A stretch of DNA of 64,000 nucleotides from Plantibacter elymi (nom. nud.) (GTDB lineage Bacteria > Actinomycetota > Actinomycetes > Actinomycetales > Microbacteriaceae): assembly GCF_900177795.1 (NCBI RefSeq), contig NZ_FXWJ01000004.1, positions 434,001 to 498,000 on the forward strand. The letters run 5' to 3'. Made by a program: the position numbers and the translations under genes. Below the pieces are notes generated by a model, which saw nothing but the letters and a program-made list of their open reading frames with translations, had not been told where the DNA came from and searched no databases. Below are positions 1-6,939 of this stretch, one piece after another. Positions within the stretch are counted from its first letter, which is position 1, and each line of letters opens with the position of its first letter.

Positions 1-156
1 GGTCGGCGTGGTGTCGGCCGATGCCGCCTGTGCGGTAGTCAGCGTGCCGAACAGGACGGCCGCGACGGTGATGCCGACGAGGGCGAGGCGGCGCGCGCCG
101 GATGGTCGGTGCGTCCGCCGCGTGATCGCGGGCTCGGACAACAGCAGTGTGGTCAT
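1..156 (-). CDS. Secreted protein, N-terminal fragment (runs off the window)
   Basis: The reverse strand reads 52 codons from an ATG at 156 to the window edge without a stop. The translation begins MTTLLLSEPAITRRTHRPSG, continues through an Arg-rich stretch into a hydrophobic core (LALVGITVAAVLFGTL), and ends with TTAQAASA, a good signal-peptidase I site. This is therefore the signal peptide of an exported protein whose mature part lies outside the window, so its function cannot be read. It is transcribed away from the DUF4352-like gene's 3' end, with a 220-bp gap upstream of it that probably carries its promoter. Confidence 0.7.
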   Translation of the reverse strand, partial: MTTLLLSEPAITRRTHRPSGARRLALVGITVAAVLFGTLTTAQAASADTTPT

Positions 157-376
157 GGTGTATCTCGCAGTCTTCTCGGGTGAAGGAGTCGGACCGCTGG
201 CACACACGTTCGGGAGACGCGGGCGGGCTGATGAGGTCCTCCACGCAGTCAAGCGCAAGATGGGGGACGACGATGCACCCCGTTGGGGGCAGATGCACCC
301 CCAGATCAGGGGTGACTTTCGCTGACGGCGCCGATCACACCTGACAGATCGACAGCTGTCTGATACAGAGCGATCG
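157..376. promoter_or_regulatory. Intergenic region upstream of the secreted protein, with repeats
   Basis: No gene is seen in this gap. GATGCACCCC occurs twice, at 272-281 and 292-301, exactly 20 bp (two helical turns) apart. The second copy is also half of an inverted pair (TGGGGG ... CCCCCA). A separate 10-bp palindrome, GACAGCTGTC, lies near 349-358. The region is upstream of the leftward secreted-protein gene, so an activator or repressor site is plausible; the cognate regulator is not identifiable. Confidence 0.35.
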
Positions 377-1030
377 TCAGCGCGGTGCGGATCCCTCGAA
401 GACGACTGCCGGCTCGGCCGCCGCGTAGTCCACGGTCACCCGGACGGCGTCGCGCGCGTCCTCGGGGACGTTGAAGACGAAGGTGCCACGGACGGTCTCG
501 CCCGCCGCCACCTGCTCGGGGAACGGCACGCCGCCCGGAGCGGCCAGCTCGATCGCCGGCGTGAGATCTGCTCCGTAATAGGCGTTCGCGACCGCGCCCG
601 CCAGGGAGTAGGCGTCGGAACCGGAGTTGGTGAAGGCGATCGTCACCCGGATCGACGGGCCGGCGACCTCGCCGGGCTGAGACGCCTCGCCGTCCACGGC
701 CTCCAACGATTCGATGCGCACGCTCACCGCGTCACTCACCGGGGCGGTCTCGTCGAGACCGATCGCGCCGTCGCTCGATCCGGCGGGGGGCAACGTCGAG
801 CCGGGCTCCGCGGTCGGCAGCGTCGACGAGGAGGACGAGGGAAGTGCGGACGGCGCGGTCGTGCCCTGCCCCGACGGCGTGCCCGGTCGGACGGTCGACC
901 ACAGGACGATCCCGACGACGACGAGGGCGACGACCACGGAGACCACGATGGTCACGAGGCGGCGACGCCCCGGTGCTCCGGCTTCGTGTGCTGCGGGGGA
1001 CACCTCGGTGCGGTCTTCTGCTTCGGCCAT
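377..1030 (-). CDS. Membrane-anchored protein with extracellular DUF4352-like domain
   Basis: 217 aa. The start is placed at the ATG at 1030 because GGAG lies about 8 nt upstream; the frame stays open further upstream but has no better start. Residues ~1-22 are acidic and cytoplasmic. They are followed by an Arg cluster and one transmembrane helix (VTIVVSVVVALVVVGIVLW), then a Ser/Thr/Pro-rich linker of about 40 residues. The C-terminal ~130 residues form a beta-rich domain with the pattern VRVTIAFTNSGSDAYSL ... VAAGETVRGTFVF, typical of DUF4352/Telomeric-repeat-like immunoglobulin-fold domains on Gram-positive surface proteins. It is monocistronic. Its ligand and role are unknown. Confidence 0.75.
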   Translation of the reverse strand: MAEAEDRTEVSPAAHEAGAPGRRRLVTIVVSVVVALVVVGIVLWSTVRPGTPSGQGTTAPSALPSSSSSTLPTAEPGSTLPPAGSSDGAIGLDETAPVSDAVSVRIESLEAVDGEASQPGEVAGPSIRVTIAFTNSGSDAYSLAGAVANAYYGADLTPAIELAAPGGVPFPEQVAAGETVRGTFVFNVPEDARDAVRVTVDYAAAEPAVVFEGSAPR

Positions 1031-1218
1031 GTCATGCTCCAGATCGTCTCGGGAACTGTATCGCACCGGCCCGTCAGGGGGCATCGGAGCCGGCACCCCT
1101 CCTCGGGTGGCACCTGAAAGTGGACTCGGCAAGCGCTGATGACCCTCATACCCTCGGAAGAGGCTCAATGAACGCGCCGAAGACGACAGGGAAACACTCG
1201 AGTGGGGAGCGTTCGGCG

Positions 1219-1710
1219 ATGACCGATCAGCAGAGCAGCGCGCAGCAGTCCGGACGACAGGGACGCGTCGGCTACGCCGCAGGGGCGTTCGACCTCTTCC
1301 ACGTCGGCCACCTCAACATCCTCCGTCACGCGAAGAGCGCCTGCGACTACCTCATCGCCGGGGTCGTCTCCGACGAGCTGCTGCGCACCCGGAAGCGCAT
1401 CGAGCCGATCGTCCCGCTGACGGAACGCCTCGAGATCGTCCGTCACATCGGCTTCGTCGACGAGGCCGTCGAGGAGACCTGGGAGGACAAGCTCCAGGCG
1501 TGGGACGCCCTGCGGTTCGACATCTTCTTCAAGGGCGACGACTGGCGCGGCACCGCGGAAGGCCTCCGTCTCGAAGCCGAGTTCGCCAAGGTCGGCGTCG
1601 AGGTCGTCTACTTCCCCTACACGATGAGCACCTCCAGCACCGCGCTCCGTCGTGCGCTCGCGCACCTCGACGAGCAGCGCGAGCTCGACACCACACTCGT
1701 CCAGGCCTGA
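1219..1710 (+). CDS. tagD: Glycerol-3-phosphate cytidylyltransferase-like nucleotidyltransferase (TagD family)
   Basis: 163 aa. The fold starts at GYAAGAFDLFHVGHLNILRH, with the nucleotidyltransferase HVGH motif at residues 28-31. It continues through RTRKRIEPIVPLTERLEIV and ends with YTMSTSSTALRRAL, the TS-rich C-terminal motif matching the ISTT loop of TagD/ECT enzymes. The family transfers CMP from CTP to glycerol-3-phosphate or a related alcohol phosphate, giving CDP-activated precursors for teichoic-acid-like or lipid polymers. The start at 1219 has GGGAG upstream; an in-frame ATG at 1168 would add 17 residues. It is followed by a polysaccharide deacetylase in the same direction, which suggests cell-envelope work. 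The exact alcohol-phosphate substrate is uncertain. Confidence 0.85.
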   Translation: MTDQQSSAQQSGRQGRVGYAAGAFDLFHVGHLNILRHAKSACDYLIAGVVSDELLRTRKRIEPIVPLTERLEIVRHIGFVDEAVEETWEDKLQAWDALRFDIFFKGDDWRGTAEGLRLEAEFAKVGVEVVYFPYTMSTSSTALRRALAHLDEQRELDTTLVQA

Positions 1711-1811
1711 GCCCCGCCACTCCCCCGCCCGTCCCCGCCTGCCCATCCGCGCCCCCTGCATCGCGGCGGCGAGGTACTGTTGGACGGATCGACTCACAGG
1801 GCGGTGGACAC

Positions 1812-2534
1812 ATGACGAAGGCTCGGCAGGCGCTGCTCGCACGCCTCACCGGTTCGCTGCCCGTCCACGGTTCCATTGTCGGTGTGGCCACCGAGGAGCG
1901 CACGGTCGTCATGACCTACGGCGACGGCCCGAGTCCCGACGGCACACCAGGGGTCCTCGACGCCCTCGCCGAAGCCGGCGCGACCGCGACGTTCTTCGTC
2001 CTCGTCGGCCGCGCGCGGAAGCACCCCGAGCTCCTCGAACGCATCGTCGCCGGTGGGCACGAACTCGCGCTGCACGGCGACGACCACGTGCGCCTCACCG
2101 ACTTCTCCGAGGAGGTCGCCTACCGGCGCACCCTCGCGGCGAAACAGGAGCTTGAGCAGTTGAGCGGCCAGCCGATCGAGTGGTTCCGGCCGCCCTACGG
2201 CGCGCAGAGCATCGAGACCTGGCAGGCCGTCAAGCGAGCCGGCCTGCAGACCGTGCTGTGGACCGCGACCGCCTGGGACGTCAAGGACGTCGGCGAGCAC
2301 GAGCGCGTCGCCCACGCCGTCCGGCACTGCCACCAGGGCTCGATCCTGCTCGCCCACGACGGCTTCGCCGGCCCGGCCGACGGCGTCGACGACGGCCCGG
2401 AGCCCGAGGTCGACCGCGGCGCGCTCGCAGCCGAGCTGCTGAGCGGCTTCGCCCGCGAGGGTCTCGTCGGCCGCTCGCTCGGCGAAGCCCTGCGGGTGGG
2501 CAAGGCCGTCCGCCGGGCGCGCTTCACGGAGTGA
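1812..2534 (+). CDS. Polysaccharide deacetylase family protein with variant motif 1
   Basis: 240 aa, essentially a bare NodB-homology domain with no signal peptide. Recognisable motifs are the metal-binding pair H88/H92 (HGDDH), RPPYG at 126-130, WDVKD near 155-159, and ILLAHD at 178-183. Motif 1 reads TYGDGP (35-40) instead of TFDDGP. The metal-ligand Asp (D38) is kept, but the preceding Asp, which acts as general base in characterised CE4 enzymes, is Gly37. The protein may therefore be a weak deacetylase, use another base, or act on an unusual substrate. The absence of an export signal fits a cytoplasmic or non-classical role. It lies 101 bp after the TagD-like gene, possibly in the same transcript. 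Confidence 0.85.
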   Translation: MTKARQALLARLTGSLPVHGSIVGVATEERTVVMTYGDGPSPDGTPGVLDALAEAGATATFFVLVGRARKHPELLERIVAGGHELALHGDDHVRLTDFSEEVAYRRTLAAKQELEQLSGQPIEWFRPPYGAQSIETWQAVKRAGLQTVLWTATAWDVKDVGEHERVAHAVRHCHQGSILLAHDGFAGPADGVDDGPEPEVDRGALAAELLSGFAREGLVGRSLGEALRVGKAVRRARFTE

Positions 2535-2625
2535 TCATCCCCGGTCCCTGAACCGACCCCGGTCCCTGAGCCGCCCCCGGTCCCTGAGCCTGTCGAAGGG
2601 CGTCGTCAGGGACCGGAGCATTCCC
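2535..2625. repeat. Convergent-gene spacer: 18-bp tandem units, REP-like element and hairpin
   Basis: Three consecutive ~18-bp units of the form CCCCGGTCCCTGARCCG end in a complete REP-like element at 2579-2600 (GGTCCCTGAGCCTGTCGAAG + GG). An 11-bp perfect stem (2577-2587 with 2606-2616, CCGGTCCCTGA / TCAGGGACCGG) spans the element, giving a symmetric hairpin between the two convergent genes. It probably serves as a bidirectional transcription terminator. Confidence 0.7.
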
Positions 2626-3585
2626 TCAGTCCTTCGCGAAGCGGTCCGTCGCGTCGATGAGCGCCGACAGGATGCCCGGCTCGTCGAAGGCGTGCCCCGC
2701 GTCGGGGACGATCGTGAAGTCCGCTTCCGGCCAGGCCCGGTGCAGGTCCCACGCGGTGAAGACCGGGGTGCACATGTCGTAGCGGCCCTGGACGATCACC
2801 CCGGGCACTCCGGCGAGCTTGCCGGCATCGCGGATGAGCTGCTCGGGTTCGAACCAGCCCTTGTTCGTGAAGAAGTGGTTCTCGATGCGCGCGAACGCCA
2901 CCGCGAAGTGCGGGTCGGTGAACCGGGCGACGGTCTCCTCCTGCGGGAGCAGGGTGATCGTCGAGGACTCCCACCGCGACCAGGCGACGGCCGCCGGACC
3001 GTGGACGGCCGGGTCCTCGTCGAACAGGCGGCGGTGGTAGGCCTCGATGAGGTGGCGGCGCTCGCCGACCGGGATCGGCTCGAGGTACCCCTCCCACAGA
3101 TCGGGGAAGACCGCGGAGGCACCGCCCTCGTAGAACCAGTCGAGCTCGGCGTCGCGCAGCGTGAAGATACCGCGGAGCACGAGCTCGGTGACGCGCTTCG
3201 TGTGCTTCTGCGCGTACGCGAGCGCGAGGGTCGAGCCCCAGGACCCGCCGAACACCATCCAGCGCTTGATCTTCAGCGCCTTCCGGAGGACCTCGAGGTC
3301 GGCGACGAGGTGCCAGGTGGTGTTCGTCGACAGGTCGGCCGCCGGATCGCTCGCGTGCGGGGTGCTCTTGCCGCAGCCGCGCTGGTCGACGAGGACGATG
3401 CGGTACCGCTTCGGGTCGAAGAGCCGACGGTGGATCGGACTCGTCGCGCCGCCCGGGCCGCCGTGGAGGAACACGACGGGCTTGCCGTCGGGGTTGCCGG
3501 AGGTCTCCCAGTACAGCGACTGCCCGTCGCCGACGTCGAGCATGCCGGTCTCGTACGGCTCGATCTCGGGATACGGCTCACCCAT
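2626..3585 (-). CDS. pip: Proline iminopeptidase
   Basis: 319 aa, alpha/beta hydrolase of peptidase family S33 that releases N-terminal proline from peptides. Diagnostic segments are HGGPGG (oxyanion hole), DQRGCGKSTPHA, the nucleophile elbow GGSWGS, and a C-terminal GRYDMCTP ... DAGHAFDEPG, which supplies the Asp and His of the triad. No signal peptide is seen, so it is cytoplasmic. AGGAGG lies 11 nt before the ATG at 3585; a GTG at 3594 is only 2 nt from that site and is less likely. The gene is single, bounded by hairpins on both sides. Confidence 0.93.
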   Translation of the reverse strand: MGEPYPEIEPYETGMLDVGDGQSLYWETSGNPDGKPVVFLHGGPGGATSPIHRRLFDPKRYRIVLVDQRGCGKSTPHASDPAADLSTNTTWHLVADLEVLRKALKIKRWMVFGGSWGSTLALAYAQKHTKRVTELVLRGIFTLRDAELDWFYEGGASAVFPDLWEGYLEPIPVGERRHLIEAYHRRLFDEDPAVHGPAAVAWSRWESSTITLLPQEETVARFTDPHFAVAFARIENHFFTNKGWFEPEQLIRDAGKLAGVPGVIVQGRYDMCTPVFTAWDLHRAWPEADFTIVPDAGHAFDEPGILSALIDATDRFAKD

Positions 3586-3654
3586 ACGGTCCACTTCCTC
3601 CTGTGTTCACGACACGTGTCTCATCTAGCATGCCGCACCCATCGCCCCACAGCT

Positions 3655-3716
3655 CGCGAGGGGTCCCGAATGGCCGGCTCGGCACACGCGGAACCGACCA
3701 TTCGGGACCCCTCGCG
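3655..3716. terminator. 19-bp perfect inverted repeat between metallopeptidase and pip
   Basis: Left arm 3655-3673 and right arm 3698-3716 are exact inverted copies (CGCGAGGGGTCCCGAATGG) with a 24-nt loop. The element sits 3 bp beyond the stop codon of the leftward metallopeptidase gene and upstream of pip. A terminator for the former is the simplest reading; there is no clear T-run. Confidence 0.6.
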
Positions 3717-3718
3717 GG

Positions 3719-4606
3719 CTAGAGCTGGTCGGCGGACACCGAGAAGGTGTCGCACGCGGACGGACCGGACTGGTAGCCGGTCATGAACCAGCGCTGCCGC
3801 TGCTCGGCGGAGCCGTGGGTCCACGCCTCGGGGTTCACCTGGCCGGTCGCGGCCTCCTGGATGCGGTCGTCACCGACGGCGGCCGCGGCGCTCAGGGCGT
3901 CGTCGATCTCCTGCTGGGTCACGGGCTTCAGGAAGGCGACCCCCTTCGCGTCCTCGGTGTCGGACGCCGCGGCGACCCATGCTCCGGCGAAGCAGTCGGC
4001 CTGCACTTCGATCCGGACGGAGTCGGAGGCCGGGCCCGTACCACTGCGGTCGGCGCGGTCCATGATGCCGGTGAGCGCCTGGATGTGGTGACCCCACTCG
4101 TGGGCGACGACGTACATCTCGGCGAGCGGTCCGCCCGAGGCACCGAAGCGGTCGCGCAGTTCGGCGTAGAAGCTGGTGTCGATGTAGATGGTCTGGTCCG
4201 GCGGGCAGTAGAACGGGCCGGTGGCGCTCGTGGCGGCGCCGCAACCCGTGTTCGTCTGCTGGTCGAAGATGATGAAGTCCGCCGGCGAGGTGTAGTCGAC
4301 GCCGAGCGCGGGCAGCTCCTCGGCCCAGTAGGCGTCGAGCGACGAGTAGGCACCGCCCATGCGGCAGTCGACGTTCGCGTTCGCGTCGGCACCGGTCTGG
4401 CACTCGTCGGAGAGCTGGCTCTCTTCCTGCTGGCCCCCGCCGATGCCGCCGCCGCCGAGGATGCCCGAGACGTCGACCCCGAGGAACTGCGAGATGAGGG
4501 CGATCACGATGACGCCGACCGCGCCGCCACCGACGGCGATGCCGGTCGTGCGGCCCCGTCGCTTGACCTTGTTCCCGCTGATGTCGGCGTTGTCGTTGAA
4601 CGTCAT
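3719..4606 (-). CDS. Neutral zinc metallopeptidase (YpfJ / PF04228 family), membrane-anchored
   Basis: 295 aa. A cytoplasmic N-terminus with KVKRRGR is followed by one transmembrane helix (~22-42), a Gly/Gln linker and the extracellular catalytic domain. HEWGHH supplies the HExxH zinc site, and EVQADCFAGAW downstream carries the third-ligand region typical of PF04228. Cysteines in CQTGADANANVDCR and GCGAATSATGPFYC suggest disulfides outside the cell. Substrates are unknown for the whole family. It is monocistronic and flanked by inverted repeats on both sides. Confidence 0.9.
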   Translation of the reverse strand: MTFNDNADISGNKVKRRGRTTGIAVGGGAVGVIVIALISQFLGVDVSGILGGGGIGGGQQEESQLSDECQTGADANANVDCRMGGAYSSLDAYWAEELPALGVDYTSPADFIIFDQQTNTGCGAATSATGPFYCPPDQTIYIDTSFYAELRDRFGASGGPLAEMYVVAHEWGHHIQALTGIMDRADRSGTGPASDSVRIEVQADCFAGAWVAAASDTEDAKGVAFLKPVTQQEIDDALSAAAAVGDDRIQEAATGQVNPEAWTHGSAEQRQRWFMTGYQSGPSACDTFSVSADQL

Positions 4607-4634
4607 GTCGGCACCCTATCGCGCAGCGCGAGGT

Positions 4635-4679
4635 GAGGCATATCGTCGCCGGACCCTTGCGCCGACGACGATATGCCTC
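4635..4679. terminator. 14-bp inverted repeat downstream of the acyl-CoA dehydrogenase
   Basis: GAGGCATATCGTCG at 4635-4648 pairs perfectly with 4666-4679 across a 17-nt loop. It lies 18 bp past the stop codon of the leftward acyl-CoA dehydrogenase gene and just upstream of the metallopeptidase start. It probably acts as the terminator of the former. Confidence 0.55.
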
Positions 4680-4696
4680 CTGTCAACCGGCTGCGG

Positions 4697-6802
4697 TCAG
4701 CGGGACTTCTTCGTGAGCGTCTTCTCGTCGACGGGAGCGTCGCCCGAGGCACGGAGCTCGGCGAAGTAGTCGGCGGCCTCCTGCTGGCGCTGCGCCTCCT
4801 GGCCGGTCGCGATGGGTGCGCGCACATGCTCAGGCGCGAAGCCGAAGGCCTCGACGAGGTCGAGGGCGTGCGGACGCAACCGGGCGATGAGGCGGTCGAC
4901 GTACGCGCTGACGGCCTGGCCGCGCTGCGGGGAGAGGCGCCCGTGGATGAGGTACCAGGCGAGGTGCTTCTCGATGAGCGAGAGCCCGAAGAGGTCGTGC
5001 ACCCAGGTCAGCACCTGCTTGGTGCCGGGGTCCTGGATCTGCTCGACACCCTCGGTGAACGCCTCCCACTGGAGGAGCTCGCCATGAGCGCGCGCCGCCT
5101 CGATGAGCTCGTTCTGGTGCGCGTTGAACAGGTCGGACGCGGCCTGCTTCGAGAGCTTGTTCGCGCCGCGCAGCTTCGTCGCGACCTCGGCGATCATCGA
5201 TTCGACGCGCTCCGTCAGCAGCTCGCGCTGGACGTTCGTGTCGCGCAGCTGGCTCACCGAGCGTGCCGTCGACCCGAAGTCCTTCACGGTCTGCGCGAGG
5301 CTCCGGAGTCCGCTGCTGTGCACGGCGCGGTCGGTCGCCTGCTCGACGACGTAGCGGGCGAGCGCACCGGCGTCGACCTTCGCGAACTTCCGGCTGTAGT
5401 CGGTGAGGAGACGCTTGGCGACGAGCTGCAGCAGCACGTTGTTGTCACCCTCGAAGGTCGCGTAGACGTCGAGGTCGGCGCGCAGCCCGGTGAGGCGGTT
5501 CTCCGCGAGGAATCCGTTGCCACCGCACGCCTCGCGCGCCTCCTGGAGCGTGTCGAGCGCGTGCCAGGTCGACAGCGGCTTGAGGGCCGCCGCGAGCGTC
5601 TCGAGGTCCTGACGGTCGTCGTCCGAGTCGGCCTTGCCGCTGAACACCTCGTCGAACTTCACGAGCAGCCGATCGTGGGCGAAGATCTGCGCGTACGTCG
5701 TCGCGAGACGCGGCAGGAGCCGGCGCTGGTGGCGCTGGTAGTCGAGGATGACCTCCTCCTGGGTGTCGCTGCCCGCGTTGAACTGCCGACGCTCACTGCC
5801 GTAGGTGATCGCGATCTGCAGAGCGAGCGCGGAGGCCGACGTCGCGGCTCCGTCGAGGGACACCCGACCCTGGACGAGCGTGCCGAGCATGGTGAAGAAG
5901 CGTCGCCCGGGGCTCTTGATGGGCGAGGAGTAGGTGCCGTCCTCGGCGACGTCACCGTAGCGGTTGAGGAGGTTGGTACGCGGCACGCGGACGCCGGTGA
6001 AGTGCAGCCGGCCGTTGTCGATGCCGTTGAGCCCACCCTTCAGGCCGTCGTCCTCGCCGCCGATCCCGGGGAGGAATGCGCCCTCGTCGTCGCGGATGGG
6101 CACGTAGAAGCAGTGCACGCCGTGGTTCACGCCGTTCGTGATGAGCTGCGCGAACAGGGTCGCCGCCTTGCCGTGCACGGCCGCGTTGCCGAGGTAGTCC
6201 TTCCACGCCGCGCGGAACGGCGTGTCGATGACGAACTCCTGGGTCTCCGGGTCGTACGTCGCGGTCGTCGCGATGGAGGCGACGTCGGAGCCATGACCGG
6301 ACTCCGTCATCGCGAAGGCACCGGGGACGTGGAGGTTCATCGCGCCGGGCAGGAACGCGTCGTGGTGCGGCTCGGTGCCGAGGTGCAGGATCGCCGCACC
6401 GAAGAGGCCCCACTGGACACCGGACTTGATCTGGAGGGACGGGTCCGCGAGGACGAGCTCCTCGAACCCGGCGATGTTGCCGCCGTGGTCGTCGGCGCCG
6501 CCGAGGCGCTTCGGGAACGCCTTGAGCACCTGGCCGTTCTCGACGAGGAGCTTCAGCTGGTGGAAGACGCGGTCGCGGTGGTCGTCCATCGACTGTCCTT
6601 CGATCCGCTGCATCTCCGGCTTGGCGGCGAGTGCGCGCGACGCGAGACGAGCCTCCGGCCAGGTGCCGAGCAGCTGGTGGGCGAGCGCCGGGACATCGAT
6701 CCGCGCGTCGGACGGCGCCACCTCGACCGTCGCTGCCGTGGTACCGCTGACGCTCGTCCGGATCGCTGTGTCGACCATCGCTGTGTCCTGCCTTTCACCC
6801 AT
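4697..6802 (-). CDS. Acyl-CoA dehydrogenase / acyl-CoA oxidase-like flavoprotein
   Basis: 701 aa, the length of acyl-CoA oxidases rather than the ~390 aa of ordinary acyl-CoA dehydrogenases. FAMTESGHGSDVASIATTATYD matches the FAD/substrate signature of the middle domain. ACGGNGFLAENRL is the C-terminal CGGxG(Y/F) motif, and FEGDNNVLLQLVAKRLL is characteristic of oxidase-type enzymes. The expected reaction is the first, FAD-dependent oxidation step of fatty acyl-CoA beta-oxidation; whether electrons go to O2 or ETF cannot be decided. The start at 6802 is chosen because GGGAGG lies 5 nt upstream. It is single-gene, with no other beta-oxidation genes nearby. Confidence 0.88.
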   Translation of the reverse strand: MGERQDTAMVDTAIRTSVSGTTAATVEVAPSDARIDVPALAHQLLGTWPEARLASRALAAKPEMQRIEGQSMDDHRDRVFHQLKLLVENGQVLKAFPKRLGGADDHGGNIAGFEELVLADPSLQIKSGVQWGLFGAAILHLGTEPHHDAFLPGAMNLHVPGAFAMTESGHGSDVASIATTATYDPETQEFVIDTPFRAAWKDYLGNAAVHGKAATLFAQLITNGVNHGVHCFYVPIRDDEGAFLPGIGGEDDGLKGGLNGIDNGRLHFTGVRVPRTNLLNRYGDVAEDGTYSSPIKSPGRRFFTMLGTLVQGRVSLDGAATSASALALQIAITYGSERRQFNAGSDTQEEVILDYQRHQRRLLPRLATTYAQIFAHDRLLVKFDEVFSGKADSDDDRQDLETLAAALKPLSTWHALDTLQEAREACGGNGFLAENRLTGLRADLDVYATFEGDNNVLLQLVAKRLLTDYSRKFAKVDAGALARYVVEQATDRAVHSSGLRSLAQTVKDFGSTARSVSQLRDTNVQRELLTERVESMIAEVATKLRGANKLSKQAASDLFNAHQNELIEAARAHGELLQWEAFTEGVEQIQDPGTKQVLTWVHDLFGLSLIEKHLAWYLIHGRLSPQRGQAVSAYVDRLIARLRPHALDLVEAFGFAPEHVRAPIATGQEAQRQQEAADYFAELRASGDAPVDEKTLTKKSR

Positions 6803-6939
6803 GAAAACCTCCCACAATGGTAGGACTGTCATAACGATGGGTGAAAGCGCCTGTGGGATGTGGACAAGGGCCCGCCCGATCGCCGTCGATCGACTTGGTC
6901 CTCCCCCACAGCTGTCGCAGCTCGCTCTCAGGAGCGGCG

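Noticed and set aside
4673-6823. A ~700-codon rightward frame opposite the acyl-CoA dehydrogenase
   Set aside because: Antisense shadow; no recognisable domain, whereas the reverse strand has full family motifs.
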